Positions 1-10,805 of a DNA stretch of 64,000 nt are shown in pieces. A model generated the notes under the pieces. That model searched no databases and had not been told where the DNA came from. It saw only the letters and a list, made by a program, of their open reading frames with translations. Source of the stretch: Bradyrhizobium barranii subsp. barranii (GTDB lineage: Bacteria > Pseudomonadota > Alphaproteobacteria > Rhizobiales > Xanthobacteraceae); assembly GCF_017565645.3 (NCBI RefSeq), contig NZ_CP086136.1, positions 4,261,501 to 4,325,500 of the forward strand, written 5' to 3'. The position numbers were made by a program, and so were the translations under genes. Each line of letters opens with the position of its first letter. Position 1 is the first letter of the stretch.

Positions 1-1
1 C

Positions 2-238
2 AATCCCGTCGAAAATCAAATCAGGCCGCTGACTCTGACGCGTAAAAATAGTTTATTTGCTGGTCACGACGAAGGTGGTCGTTCATGGGCGCGCATAGCT
101 TCGCTCATCGCCACCTGCAAAATCAACAGCGTGGAGCCCTACGTCTGGATGAAAGCGACGCTCAAAGCGATCGCAACCGGTCACCCGCAGTCCCGGATCG
201 ACGAGCTCCTGCCCTGGTCGTTCGGCCGCACCTCGTAA
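2..238 (+). CDS. IS66-family transposase (TnpC), C-terminal fragment
   Basis: This frame is open from the window edge and ends at TAA 236-238. It carries the conserved C-terminal end of IS66 transposases: RKNSLFAGHDEGGRSWARIA, then the SLIATCKINSVEPY stretch, and a SRIDELLPW finish. The stop and the final residues match the normal end of the family, so the C-terminus is intact and only the 5' part is cut by the window. The DDE catalytic core lies upstream of what is visible. Its product would move the IS66 element that interrupts the next gene. Confidence 0.88.
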   Translation, partial: NPVENQIRPLTLTRKNSLFAGHDEGGRSWARIASLIATCKINSVEPYVWMKATLKAIATGHPQSRIDELLPWSFGRTS

Positions 239-328
239 TTCTCCGTCGTTGCCGCCTCCATACCCCCCGCCAACGATTTGCAAACACGTTGATCAACAGA
301 CTGCAATCCCCACGCCAAACCTTTGCGA

Positions 329-350
329 GTGGGACGCGAACGTCGCTTAC
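329..350 (+). repeat. IS66 right terminal inverted repeat
   Basis: Read on the minus strand from 350, this segment starts GTAAGCGACGTTCGCGTCCC. The GTAAGCG beginning is typical of IS66-family termini. The partner left repeat is outside the window, so the exact boundary (within a base or two) rests on the family pattern. Confidence 0.7.
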
Positions 351-352
351 AC

Positions 353-1411
353 CAAATTCGCCGTATCCTCTCGTGTTCAGTCCCACCGATAAATGCCCCG
401 CGTTTTGGTCCGGATTGGGCAGGAAGCATGAGCAGGGCTCTGACCAGCTTCGTCATGGATCCCAAGAACTATCTGCATTTATGGGACCCATCGACCATGG
501 TGAATGCCTTCAGGGATTCTATGTCGCTCTGGTTCCCTCAACAGAAGTTCACGATCCCGGACGACGGAGACATCAACAGATGGATCCTTAATCAGGTTCT
601 GGCACCCAATCCCTTCGTTCGCTATCTCACGTCAATGATGTACTTGTCCCATGTCACTGGACTCTCCAAGATCAACTATCCGAATAGCCAGTTCATGAAG
701 AGCATTAAGTTCGAAGCGCTCAAAGAGCCTGGAAAGCCCGTCATATTTCACAACGCCTGGAATCTTGATGACCATAAGCTCGCGTTGTTTTCCAACCGAC
801 CAATGATCCAGCAAGCCGACAAGAAAGAGTACAAAGGGCCAATCAGCGCGTCCAGCCTATGTGCGTGCTCAGCTCTTCCCTTTATCGAAGAAACGGTAGA
901 GATCGACGAGGTTACATACTGCGAAGGAGCGCTGGTCGACACCGTCAACTTCGAGAGCTTGCTCCTGGAGCACCATAACCCACCGGACGATACGCTGGAC
1001 GAAGTATGGGTCAGCAGGATCGTTGATTCAAAGCAGGTCCGCAAACCGAAAGACCTTCATGATGCCCTGGCGAATCTCTGTCAGTTATTCGCAGCGACCG
1101 TTGGCGAAGATGACGTCAGGATCTTCAAATATCACGTGCAGTACGACGAACCCAAATGGGAAGGCATAATCGTCGAGATCCAGGTGCCGGGGCACATCAA
1201 TTTCAAATGGAATCACAGCAACCTCTATAACGGGCGAGTGTTGGGAAGAGCCGCTGCGGAACAAGCAATCAAGAGGTATCACGCACATGCAGACCTCGAC
1301 CCGCATGAAGGGCCACACTTCATAAATGAGCATCCAGAGAAGAACGACAAGGAGGGATGGCAAAAGGTGAAAGATACGTATCGTAGATGCCAAGAGCGAG
1401 CGGATGCCTAG
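353..1411 (+). pseudogene. patatin-like phospholipase, 5'-truncated by IS66
   Basis: About 350 residues are open, with no start codon of their own beyond a TTG that lies inside the IS end. The C-terminal half resembles patatin-like phospholipases: a strand and loop around KPVIFHNAWNLDD, ISASSLCACSALPFIEE, then YCEGALVDTVNF at the place of the catalytic Asp motif (normally DGG/DGA, here EGA). It ends with a NFKWNHSNLYNGRVLG segment. The N-terminal glycine-rich loop and the GxSxG nucleophile motif are absent, because they would lie 5' of the insertion at about 350. The change of catalytic Asp to Glu is a second sign of decay or an unusual variant. GC is visibly lower than in the catabolic islands. 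Function is probably lost. Confidence 0.65.
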
Positions 1412-1474
1412 TGCCAAAGGCAAGTAGCTCTGCGACCGCTGAACCAGACTCCAATATCTGTGATCCAGGCAAAA

Positions 1475-4400
1475 TTACTGCAGTCGATCGAGCAGTGCCT
1501 TCGCTTGCTTTAGATCCTGCGTTTCAAAACCCTCGGCGAAGCCGGCGTAGATGGGCGCGAGCAGATTGAGCGCGTCCTTGCGTCTGCCCTGATCGACCCA
1601 CAAGGCGCCGAGGTCCACTGCAACTCGAAGTTCAAGGGCCTTGGCGTGTTGGCTTCTTGCAGTTGTCAGTGCGCGCTCGAACAGTGATTGCGCCTCGGTG
1701 CCGGCTCCCGGTACGTCATCGAAGAGCAGCGCGCGCGCCTTCAGTCGGTACAGTTCGGCCTCAAATATCCGCTCGCTATTGCGGCTGGTTGTGGCAAGAC
1801 CCTGTTCGATCAGCTCGAGCGTGGCTTCGCGCTGACGGCTCGACAATAGGGCCGGGCTCAGGAGCACGTATAGGGCCGTGATGCCGAGCTGATAGCCCGC
1901 GTTGCGATATTCGTTCATCGCACCCTGGATTTCCGCGAGCGCGGCGGACGAAGGATCAAGAAAGGTGGCACTTATCCCCCGGACGGCGCGCGCCAATCCT
2001 CTCCATTGCCGGAATCCGTGCTCCTCCGACAAGGCAAGACAGCGTTCCGCATAGCCGTGCGCAGTCAGGAACTCGCCCCGAAGAGCGTGGAGAATAGACG
2101 CATAGTAACATCCATAGGCCTGCGAATGCGGATGACCAATGGCGTCGGCACGCCGAATGGCGGTATCCAGTCGTGCGAGCGCGGTATCGGGGCGGCCCAG
2201 CAGCCAGAGCACCCATGACATCAGGGCAAGGTCGGCCACGCCCGCATCCTGGCCGGCGGCACGCGCCGCCAATCTGTCCTGCTCGTTGCTTGCCTCGAAC
2301 GCTTCGAAGGCCCGTACGATCACTTCGTGGGCTCCTTCGAGATGTCCCATGAAAAGTCGAATCATGCCTTGTCCACGCATCGCGTTGAGCAATGTTGGTC
2401 GATCGCCGCGCGCCTCCGCGAGTTCGAGCAGCGCCGAGATCATTTCCTCGGCGACCGGCAACTCACCACGAATGACGCTCGCGGTGGTCAACCAGAACAT
2501 GATTTGTAGTTGCTCGGGGGGGGGCTTCGAGGCGCTGGCACAGCTCGCGCGCGCGAGCGAAGATCGCCACCGCATGTGGCGATGCCGGTCCCTGGGTAGC
2601 GATCAGGCATGGTCCCAGCGCGAACTGGAAATCAAGCTCTCGTCTGTCCTTCCGAGCACCGTCGGCCAAATGGGCCAACACCTCGATGCCCTTCCGCAGG
2701 TGTGCGATAGCTTCGAGGTTGGCGGAGCGCATGGCCGCCTTCCTTCCCGCCTGAAGCCAATATTCTCCTGCCTTTTCGAACAGTCCCGCCTCCGTTAGGT
2801 GGAGCGCGAGAGTCTCGGGTTGAGCCTCCACGATTTCCGGGAACTGTTGCTCGAACACGTCCGCGATGGTGGCGTGCAGCGTAGCGCGTCGGCTCTTCAG
2901 AAGCCCGGATTCGGCAGCGTCGCGTACCAGCGCATGCTTGAAAGTATAGACCGCCCGGGGTATCTCGCCCCGGCAGAATATCAGCTCCGCCCTGACAAGC
3001 TGGGCAAGCGCCTCCTCCAGCGTCTGCCTTGGCAACTCGGCAACGGCGCTCAGTAGTTCGTAGGAGAACTCGCGCCCCACGACGGCGCCGATCTGAGCCA
3101 CGTATTTCACCGGAGCCAATCGGTCGAGCCTGGCCATCAGCGATGCGCTCAACGTCGTCGGAATCGCCATCGACGGTAGCGGACGGCTGAGCGTGTAGTG
3201 GTCGTCCCGCTCCTGCAACAGCCCGGTTTCGAGCACGGCCTTCGTCAGTTCCTCGACGAACAAGGGTACGCCATCGGTACGGGCGAGGATTTGGTGCATG
3301 ACCTCCTCGGGGAGCGTCTTGCCGGCGGTGACGCGCTCGACCAATGCCGCCCCGTTGCGCCGACTGAGACGCGTGAACGAGATCGTCGTCACATGGGCAT
3401 GACCAGGCCAGGGCGGGGCGAACTCCGGTCTCGCCGTGATCAGCAGCAGTACGCGAAGCCGCGGCAGCTTTTCCAGTGTAATCGCGAGCAGTTCCAGCGA
3501 CGTCGGATCCGCCCAATGGGCATCCTCGAATATCACGAACACCGGCTGACGCGCCGCCAATGCTTCGAGCTGGGCCAGGAACGCCGCCAGCGTCATGTCC
3601 TTGCGGGTCTGCGGAGTCATTTCGGGAAGGCGATAGCGGTCGCAGAGCGGAAGCGACAGAAGATTGGCCAGGGCCGGCACCACGCGGTCTGCATCGGCGC
3701 CAAACCGCAAGAGCAGAGCTTCAAGCTTGGCAAACTTCTCCGTCGGCGTCTCGCCTCGTTCGAACCGGGCGGCACGTTCGAGGTTGACGATGAATGGATA
3801 CAGCGCACTGTTGGCGTGGTGCGCCGAGCAGAAGTGCCGTACCGTAATGTGTGGTTCGGCCTGGAGCCGCTCTTGAAGCGCCAGCGCGATATGCGACTTA
3901 CCGATACCCGGCTCTCCAGTTAGAACCACGACGCAGCCTTCGCCTGACGCGGCATGCCGCCAGCGCCGCAACAGCAGTTCGATCTCCTCGTCACGCCCGA
4001 TTAGCGATGTCAACCGCGTCTTGTGCTGCGCCTCGAAGCGGCTTTCCGCTCCACTGATCCCGAGCACCTGCCAGGCAGGTATTGGTTCCGCCCATCCTTT
4101 GAGCGCGACAGGGCCGAGATCGCGGTACTCGAAATGTCCATCGGTGAGCTGGTGTGTGCTCTCGGAAATCAGCACCATACCGGGCTCGGCGAACTGCTGC
4201 AGGCGAGCGGCCAGGTTCGGTGTCTCACCAATGACCGCGTGCTCCTTGGCGGCGCCTTCGCCGGTCAGATCACCCACGACGACCATTCCGGTGGCGATGC
4301 CAACGCGGACCTGTAGTCTCGTGCCGATATCTGTCTGGAGGTTGGCCACGGCATCGACCAGTGTCAGTCCCGCGCGTGTCGCCTGCTCGGCGTCGTCCTC

Positions 4401-4835
4401 GTGGGCCTGGGGATAGCCGAAATAGGCAAGCACGCCATCCCCCATGTACCGCGCGATGACGCCCTCATTCCGGGCGATAACACCCGCGATGCAGTCGTGA
4501 TAGGCACCGATTACCGAGCGCAAGTCCTCTGGATCCAGTCGGGCCGCAAGTGCCGACGAGTCCACCAGATCGCAAAACATGACCGTCAGTTGGCGCCGCT
4601 CGGCGCTGTCCCGCGGCGCCGGTTTGGCGGCCGTTCGGACTGATACGAGGACTTCACTCTTGAGTTCTGCAATTGCGCGCAGAAGTTTGCGCCGGTGCCC
4701 AAGCAGGACGCCAAGGTCCTTGAGGTCCTGCTCCGTGAGATCGCTAACGACCGAGAAATCGATGGCGTTCTCGGCGAAACGCTGGGCGTACTCCCCCAAA
4801 CCGATCGATGCGAGCCACTCTGCAGTACCTGTCAT
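1475..4835 (-). pseudogene. SAM-domain/class III cyclase/AAA ATPase/TPR regulator, frameshifted
   Basis: The N-terminal frame begins MTGTAEWLASIGL. It contains a SAM domain (about residues 1-60), a class III adenylate/guanylate cyclase domain (about 75-250, with metal-binding FCDLVDS and YMGDGVLAYFGYP), a helical linker, and an AAA/NB-ARC-like ATPase with Walker A GEPGIGKS and Walker B-like VFVIFEDAHWAD. The frame then stops early near 2463. The remaining roughly 350 residues of TPR-like helices continue in another frame down to 1475. The break lies at a run of nine G (nine C in the coding sense) at 2516-2524. Eight C would read LEAPPEQLQIM straight through and give about 1,130 residues, the usual size of this family. 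Likely role: a cytoplasmic signalling ATPase or cyclase. ATG at 4833-4835 is preferred because SAM homology starts right there. Sequencing error, slippage-based switching and real decay are all possible. Confidence 0.8.
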
Positions 4836-5478
4836 GGGATACCTATGGCCTATGCGATAAGAATAGCACATTGGAATAGCCAGCGAAGGCGCATCTATCG
4901 CCGGAAGCGCAGATCGCCGGACCTCTCGCCCAGTTGAAAGGGCTCCGGCGAAAACTGGATGCTGCCAAGCGATGTCGCAGTTGGGTCAAAAGCCGACATC
5001 AAGCAGACGGCCACGATAGGTCTGCCATGAGCCAATAGCGGTCCTCGGCGAGGCCGGACGTAATATGCACTTTGTGCCAAAATGCGGATTCAAGATGGAG
5101 CGCAACTGATGTTCGATTTATCGCGCCGATTAGAGCAACATTGATCAGCCTTTGCTGTGGCCCAAGATGTGGGCGCGCAAGCGGCGCCATTTCATCGGGT
5201 GATGGTATGCTCCACCGTTCCCAATCGTCGCGGGCGGGCTTTAGCTTGCTGATCCCCTAGTAACTGGGATGTCCGAGTTGGCGATGGAAGCCATCGACTA
5301 TCCATGGGCAGCGATGATGGCATTGTGCCACTGTGTTGCCCGACGGATCAAGTTTTTTTCGAAAAATCCGCAGTTGCTGGGTATCAAGCCATTGATATCG
5401 CTGCCGCCAGCTACTGTGCATGGGGTTGTTTTTCGATATTTTTGTTGTGCGGCTCGCCGAGCCTGATCCCGGCTCGCT
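4836..5478. other. intergenic, no supported gene
   Basis: About 640 bp lie between the divergently oriented cyclase start and the livF stop. Only short open frames without codon-use support or recognisable motifs are present. The stretch resembles degenerate non-coding filler of the kind common in Bradyrhizobium-type genomes. There is a T-rich tract at about 5352-5360 but no convincing terminator stem beside it. Confidence 0.5.
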
Positions 5479-6192
5479 CTAGTGTCCACCTAGATAGGCC
5501 GTGATCAGCCGGGGATCGTGGATGAGATCCTTGGCCGGGCCCGACTGCACGACCTCGCCGGTCTCGAGCACATAGCCGTAGTCGGCCGTCTCGAGCGCGG
5601 CGCGGGCGTTCTGCTCGACCAGCAGGATGGACACGCCGAGGTCGCGTAGCGACGCGATGGTGCGAAAGATCTCGCGCACGATCAGCGGCGCGAGGCCGAG
5701 GCTCGGCTCGTCCAGCATGAGCAGTTTCGGCTTGGCCATCAGCGCGCGGCCGAGCGCGAGCATCTGGCGCTCGCCGCCGGAGAGCGTGCCTGCCGCCTGG
5801 CGCTGCCGCTCCTTCAGGCGGGGGAAGCGATCATAGACCTCGTCCAGCGTCTTCTGGACGCCCGAGCGGTCGCGCAGGCTGTAGGAGCCGAGCAGAAGGT
5901 TGTCCGCGACCGTCATGTCGGAGAACAGCTCGCGCTTCTCCGGCACCAGGCACAGCCGGCGCTCGACGCGATCTTCGACCGACATCCTGCCGATGTCGTG
6001 ACCCTGGAAGACCATGCGCCCGCGAGAGGCCAGCAGGCCGATGGCCGCCATCAGCAGCGTGGTCTTGCCGGCACCGTTCGGGCCGATGACGGTGACGATC
6101 TGACCTTCCTCGACCGACAGCGACACGTTGCGGACCGCTTCGACATTGTCGTAGCAGACCGTCACATCCGTCATGGACAGCATCTCGCTCAC
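5479..6192 (-). CDS. livF: branched-chain-type ABC transporter ATPase, LivF family
   Basis: This 237-residue cytoplasmic ATPase powers import through the LivH/LivM permeases encoded just upstream. It has Walker [10 protein letters not shown], signature [16 protein letters not shown], Walker [14 protein letters not shown] and the switch His in [12 protein letters not shown]. The [14 protein letters not shown] segment is typical of LivF. The start is GTG at 6190-6192, and its GTGA overlaps the stop of the preceding LivMG gene (4-bp coupling). It is the last gene of the minus-strand operon binding protein-livH-livMG-livF. The genes that diverge from this operon encode aromatic acyl-CoA catabolism, so the cargo is more likely an aromatic or related carboxylate than leucine; that is inference. 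Confidence 0.9.
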   Translation of the reverse strand: MSEMLSMTDVTVCYDNVEAVRNVSLSVEEGQIVTVIGPNGAGKTTLLMAAIGLLASRGRMVFQGHDIGRMSVEDRVERRLCLVPEKRELFSDMTVADNLLLGSYSLRDRSGVQKTLDEVYDRFPRLKERQRQAAGTLSGGERQMLALGRALMAKPKLLMLDEPSLGLAPLIVREIFRTIASLRDLGVSILLVEQNARAALETADYGYVLETGEVVQSGPAKDLIHDPRLITAYLGGH

Positions 6193-7954
6193 GCGACGCC
6201 TCCGAGATAGGCCTCTTGCACCCGCTCGTCGCTGCGGATCGCGGCTGGCGCGCCTTCGCAGAGTTTTGAGCCGAAATCGAGCACCACGATGCGGTCGACC
6301 AGCGACATCACGAACTCCATGTCATGCTCGACGATCAGGATCGTCAGATGGTCTGCCCGCAGCGAGCGGAGCAGTTCCGCAAGCCGCAGCTTCTCCTGGC
6401 GGCGAAGGCCGGCGGCGGGCTCGTCCAGCACCAGCAGCGCAGGGTCGGCGGCGAGCGCGCGCGCGATCTCAAGGATGCGCTGGTTGCCGAGCGGCAGATT
6501 GCCCGCGAGCTCGAACGGCTTGTCACCAAGCCCGACGCGTTCGAGCTGCATCAGCGCCTCGTGCCGGGTACTGGCTTCCTCAGGCCCGTTGAGGCGGAAG
6601 GCGCCGGCGAACAGGCCGGTGCGCGTGCGGGCATAGGTGCCGAGCATCACGTTTTCCAAGAGGCTCATGCGCGGCCTCAGCTTCACATGCTGGAAGGTTC
6701 GCGCGACGCCGGCCTTGGCGATGCGGGACTGCGCATCATGCGTGATCGGTCGCCCCGCAAAGACGATCTCACCCTTGTTGACCCGGAGCGCGCCGGTCAG
6801 GCAGTTGAACATCGTGCTCTTGCCGGCGCCGTTGGGGCCGATGACGGCAAGGATTTCGCCAGCGCGGACCTCGAAACATTGTTGACCGCGACGAGGCCGC
6901 CGAACCGGCGCTCGGCACCATCCACTTTCAGAAGCAGCTCCCCGGGCGTCGGTTGCGCGCGACGGGGCAGGGGCGGCGCCGGTTGAGGTCGCTCGCGTTT
7001 GGCCTTGGGCAGATAGCGGGCGACGAAGGGAACGATGCCTTGCCGTGCCCATTGCAGGAACAGGATGAACAATGCGGAGAAGGCGACGATCTCGAGCTGG
7101 CCGGAGGCACCCTTGGCGATCAGCGGCAGATAATCCTGCACGCTGTTCTTGAGCAGCGTGACGACCGCGGCCCCCACGACGCCGCCGAGCAGGCTGCCGG
7201 CGCCGCCGACCATCGACATCATCAGATATTCGATGCCCATGCCGGCGTCGAACGGACCCGGGCTGATGAAGCGGCTCATATGTGCGTAGAGCCAGCCGGA
7301 GAGCGAGGCGAGGAAGGCCGCGATCACGAAGGTCACGAGCTTGATGCGGAAAGCGTTGATGCCGAGGCTCTCGACCAGCGTATTGCCGCCGCGGAGCGCG
7401 CGCATGGCGCGGCCGAGCCGGGAGTCCAGCAGGTTGTAGCCGAGGAAAAGCACCGCGGCGACGATGCCCCAGATCAGGAAATAGATCTGGGCGCTCGTGA
7501 CCAGCGCAATCGAACCGAAGCTGATCGGCGGGATCGACGAGATGCCGTTGAAGCGGCCGAGCCCCTCGACATTGCCGAACAGGAAGCCGATAGCGAGGCC
7601 CCAGGCGACAGTCGAGAGCGACAGGAAATGGCCCTGAAGTCGCAGGGTGACGACGCCGAGAACGGTTGCGACGCCGCAGGTCAGCGCCACGCCGAACACG
7701 AGGCCGAGCCACGGGGAGTACCCGTTCAACGCAGAGACCCACGCGGTTGCATAGGCCGCGACGCCGACGAACGCCGCCTGTCCGAACGACACGATACCGC
7801 CGACGCCGGTGAGGAGTGCAAGACCAATGGCGACCAGCGAATAGATGCCGATATAGTTCATCAGCGTGATGCTGAACGGACTGAGCACGAAGGGAGCCAC
7901 CGCGAGACACAGCACGGCGAGGACCGCGGCAAGCTGGATGTGGAGGCGCGTCAT
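6189..7954 (-). pseudogene. livM: LivM permease-LivG ATPase fusion, frameshifted at about 6875
   Basis: The first 320 or so residues form a LivM-type permease ([31 protein letters not shown] and eight or more hydrophobic segments). A Pro-rich linker leads directly into a LivG ATPase with no stop or restart, so this is a true fusion gene of about 590 codons. The frame changes between VAVNNV and [20 protein letters not shown] near 6870-6877, consistent with loss of one or four bases. The LivG part is otherwise complete: Walker [22 protein letters not shown] in place of the LSGGQ signature as usual in LivG, Walker [12 protein letters not shown] and [10 protein letters not shown]. Start ATG 7952-7954 overlaps the livH stop by 4 bp. 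As written the ATPase half cannot be made, which would cripple the transporter unless the indel is a sequence error. Confidence 0.82.
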
Positions 7955-8994
7955 TCCTCGATCTCCTCCTCGGAATGCAGCGAGGCGAGGGATCGCCAGA
8001 TCAGGATCGGGATCAGCAGCGAAAAGACGATGACGTCCTTGAGTGCGCTGCTCTCGAAGGAGGCGAAGCTTTCGAGGATGCCGACGCCGACGGCGCCGAT
8101 CGCCGCACCGGGATAGCTGGTCATGCCACCGACGATGGCGCCGACGAAGGCCTTGAGGCCGATCAGGAAGCCGGAATCGTAGAAGACGGTGTTCACCGGC
8201 GCGATCAGGATGCCGGATACGCCGGCCATCAGCGATCCCAGCAGGTAAGCGATCGTGCCGGCGCGGGCGGGGCGTATTCCCATCAGCCGGGAGCCGGTCC
8301 GGTTCACGGCCGTGGCGCGTAGCGATTTTCCGACCAGCGTGAAGTCGAAGAAGAGGTAGAGGAGGCCGCTGAAAACGAGGGCCGCGATCACGATCAGCAT
8401 GGTTTGCCCCGAGATCAGCACGCCCGCGAACTCGGTCGAGAGCGAGGTCAGCGGCTCGGTTCGGACCCCTTCGGGCCCGAAGAACAACAGGCCAAGGCCG
8501 ACCAGCGCGAAATGCAGCGCCACGGACACCGTCAGCAACAACAGCACGGTGCCGTCAGCGATGGGACGGAAGACGATCCGATCCAGAAGCGGGGAGATCG
8601 GCGTGATCAGCATCAGCGCCAGCACGAGCCTGACGGCAAGCGGCGGGTCCAGGCGCATGACAAGCCAGGCTGCACCGACCACGGCGAGCGGAAGCAGGAG
8701 ATAGAAGGACAGCGCGCGGGGCAGCAGCCGGAGTTCGCCGGAGCGCACCAGCGAGATGATCTCGATCAGGGTCGCAAGACAGGCCAGGATCACAACCAGC
8801 GCTCCCGTGCCGGGAAAGCGCTTCGCGTCGAGGGCGGCAAGCGTCAGCGCGGTGAAGGCCGCGATGTCGCCGAAGGGAATGAAGATGACTCGCGTCACCG
8901 TGAAGATCAGGACGGTCCCGATCGCCACCAGGGCATAGACGGCCCCGGTGGCGATCCCGTCGATCGCGAGAATGGCTGCAATGTCGCTCGTCAT
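7951..8994 (-). CDS. livH: branched-chain-type ABC permease, LivH family
   Basis: A 347-residue inner-membrane permease with a typical LivH start ([16 protein letters not shown]) and the conserved cytoplasmic loop [20 protein letters not shown] that contacts the ATPase. It ends [19 protein letters not shown] followed by a final membrane span. About eight to nine hydrophobic segments are visible. It is longer than the usual 290-300 residues because of an extra hydrophobic stretch at about 65-135. It lies 43 bp after the binding-protein gene and overlaps livMG by ATGA, so the genes are cotranscribed. It pairs with the LivM half of the next gene to form the channel. Confidence 0.9.
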   Translation of the reverse strand: MTSDIAAILAIDGIATGAVYALVAIGTVLIFTVTRVIFIPFGDIAAFTALTLAALDAKRFPGTGALVVILACLATLIEIISLVRSGELRLLPRALSFYLLLPLAVVGAAWLVMRLDPPLAVRLVLALMLITPISPLLDRIVFRPIADGTVLLLLTVSVALHFALVGLGLLFFGPEGVRTEPLTSLSTEFAGVLISGQTMLIVIAALVFSGLLYLFFDFTLVGKSLRATAVNRTGSRLMGIRPARAGTIAYLLGSLMAGVSGILIAPVNTVFYDSGFLIGLKAFVGAIVGGMTSYPGAAIGAVGVGILESFASFESSALKDVIVFSLLIPILIWRSLASLHSEEEIEE

Positions 8995-9037
8995 TGAGAC
9001 GTCGTTGCTCCCTGTGATGCCGGGGCCATTGATCCGG

Positions 9038-10186
9038 TTATGGCGCGTACTTCCAGGCGCCGCCGGTCAGGCGCACCACGACGAGCGAGCGCTCGTCGAC
9101 ACCGGTGACCGCACCGGGCTTGAAATTGTAGACGGCATGCACGCCCGGCAGCTCCTTGGTGCTGAGGATCGCGTCCCGCAGCGCCGTGCGGAATTCCGCC
9201 GTTCCGGGCTTGGCGGTCTTCAACGCGCGCTCGGCGGCGTTGGCGAAGATCAGCCAGGCGTCGAAGGAATAGGCGGAGAAGCCGTCGGTGGTCGGGATGT
9301 TATGCGTCTTCTGGTATACGCTGCGGAAATCCAGCGCGATCTTCTTGGCAAAGTGCTCGTCGGGAAGCTGCTCGGCGACGATCACGGGACCCGCGGAGAC
9401 CTGAATGCCGTCGGCCGCCTTGCCGCCGACGTTGACGAAGTCCGGATTGACGAGTGCCACCGTGCCGTAGGTGTTTCCCTTGAAGCCCCGCTCGGCGAGC
9501 GTGATGAGCGGCAGCGCGCCTTGCGTACCCGAGCCGCCGTCCAGCACGGCGTCGGGACGTGCGGCCATCACCTTGAGAATCTGCGCGGTGACCGAGGTGT
9601 CGGTGCGGGCATAGCGCTCGTTGGTCTGAATCTTGATGTCGCCGGCGGCCTCGGCGGCCTTGGCGCCGTTGTAGACGAGGTCGCCCCAGGCATCGGAGAA
9701 GCCGACATAGCCGATGTTCTTCATGCCGTCGCGCTTCATGCGGTCGGCGACGATCTTGACGAGGAGAGAGGCCGGCTGCGGCACCGACACCACCCACTGC
9801 TCCGGCGTATCCGGCAGCTTGCCGATCGGCGAGACCGCGATCATCGGCACTTTCAGCTCGCTCGCCACCGCCGCCATGGCGATGGTCGAGGGCGCCGTGG
9901 CCGTGCCGATCAGGAGGTCCACCTTCTCTTCTTCCACCAGCTTGCGCGCATTGCGGGTCGCGGCCGACGGGTCGGAGCCGTCGTCGAGCTGGATCAGGCG
10001 AATGGTCTCGCCGTTGATGGTCTTCCTGTATTCATAGGCGGCATTGATGCCGCGCCCATAGGGGATTCCGATCGACGAGCCGTTGCCGCTCAGCGAGGTG
10101 ACGAAGCCGATGGTGATGTCGGCCTGCGCAGCCGGCGCTGCGAAGAGTCCGGCGACAAGTGCGAGTAGGCTCAGAGTCTTGCGCAT
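9038..10186 (-). CDS. periplasmic ligand-binding protein, LivK/Peripla_BP_6 type
   Basis: A 382-residue secreted receptor of the LivFGHM-type transporter. The Sec signal peptide (MRKTLSLLALVAGLFAAPAAQA) is followed directly by the mature start DITIGFVTSLSG. The fold continues with ARKLVEEEKVDLLIG, a short SPIG motif and a C-terminal GVHAVYNFKPG, as in aromatic- and amide-binding members. A strong GGAGG lies just before ATG 10184-10186. It leads the minus-strand operon and diverges from the catabolic operon at 10806. A second homologous binding protein is encoded at 15348-16504 (shared GFVTxLSG, ARKLVExEKVD and AVSPI motifs), so one transporter may use two receptors. Confidence 0.9.
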   Translation of the reverse strand: MRKTLSLLALVAGLFAAPAAQADITIGFVTSLSGNGSSIGIPYGRGINAAYEYRKTINGETIRLIQLDDGSDPSAATRNARKLVEEEKVDLLIGTATAPSTIAMAAVASELKVPMIAVSPIGKLPDTPEQWVVSVPQPASLLVKIVADRMKRDGMKNIGYVGFSDAWGDLVYNGAKAAEAAGDIKIQTNERYARTDTSVTAQILKVMAARPDAVLDGGSGTQGALPLITLAERGFKGNTYGTVALVNPDFVNVGGKAADGIQVSAGPVIVAEQLPDEHFAKKIALDFRSVYQKTHNIPTTDGFSAYSFDAWLIFANAAERALKTAKPGTAEFRTALRDAILSTKELPGVHAVYNFKPGAVTGVDERSLVVVRLTGGAWKYAP

Positions 10187-10540
10187 ACGCGTTCTCCTCC
10201 GTTGGTGCTGGATAGGAATGCCTCGAAGCTGCCGTGCGGGGAGCCCGAACGACGAATGAACCGATTGAAAACATTGCTGCAGCGCCGAAATCCGGGCGCG
10301 ACCGAAGAGGGTTTGCTCGGCCGGATCTCAGCGGCCATGGCGCTGGTTGCCGCTCGAACGACAGGCCCATCGGCAGATGCGGGCGGGAATTTCCTGAAGC
10401 AACGAAAGGCTGTTGGCCCGGCCGCGATGCGCGGCCGGCGATGCTGTTGCTGCCGGCTGTTCGAGCACGGCGACTGTCCACACGATCGAGTCTCTCAAAA
10501 TCGGTGCCCTGCAACATCCACCGGTCCCTGGCCGGTGAGG

Positions 10541-10560
10541 AATTACTTAAAGCCTAAAGT
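10541..10560 (-). promoter_or_regulatory. putative MarR-family operator, copy 1
   Basis: Read on the minus strand this is ACTTTAGGCTTTAAGTAATT. It matches the motif at 18916-18935 in 16 of 20 positions. It lies 355 bp upstream of the minus-strand transporter operon and about 250 bp from the plus-strand operon start. The 10187-10805 gap holds no gene; besides this motif and copy 2 nothing else was recognised in it. Confidence 0.5.
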
Positions 10561-10734
10561 ATTGTTGGTGGAGCCGTCAACACGTGTCACGGCTCCGTCA
10601 GAAAAAATGTTGTTGCATACAATTTCGCCAGAGTGCGGCGCCTCAGTGCCGATCGAGCGTACAAAATGGCCGGGCTTCCCTTGCGGTGGCGGTGGCCGTC
10701 GGCGGCGACGCCGAGCGCATTTGACGCGTGAATT

Positions 10735-10754
10735 AGTTTATGATTGAAATATAT
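10735..10754 (+). promoter_or_regulatory. putative MarR-family operator, copy 2
   Basis: The sequence AGTTTATGATTGAAATATAT matches the 18916 copy in 15 of 20 positions and shares the core TTTATG-TT-AAATA. It lies 52 bp upstream of ATG 10806, in an AT-rich island inside GC-rich sequence, where an operator or promoter element would sit. Confidence 0.5.
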
Positions 10755-10805
10755 TTATCGGCCGTCGACGACCGATCCTCCGATCACCGCCTGAGGAGAA
10801 GGACG

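Larger units (their letters stand above)
1..350 (+). mobile_element. IS66-family insertion sequence, right end only
   Basis: The window opens inside an IS66-family element. It holds the C-terminal 78 codons of the transposase, about 90 bp of non-coding tail, and a terminal sequence whose reverse complement begins GTAAGCGACGTTCGCG, the usual start of IS66-family termini. The element ends at about 350. What follows is unrelated coding sequence (patatin-like) entered in mid-gene, so this copy appears to have inserted into that gene. The left part of the element and the matching target duplication lie outside the window. Confidence 0.8.

Noticed and set aside
10740..10805. Upstream start of the racemase-like gene
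   Set aside because: It would run through the AT-rich operator motif and has no ribosome-binding site; GAGGAGAAGG precedes ATG 10806.
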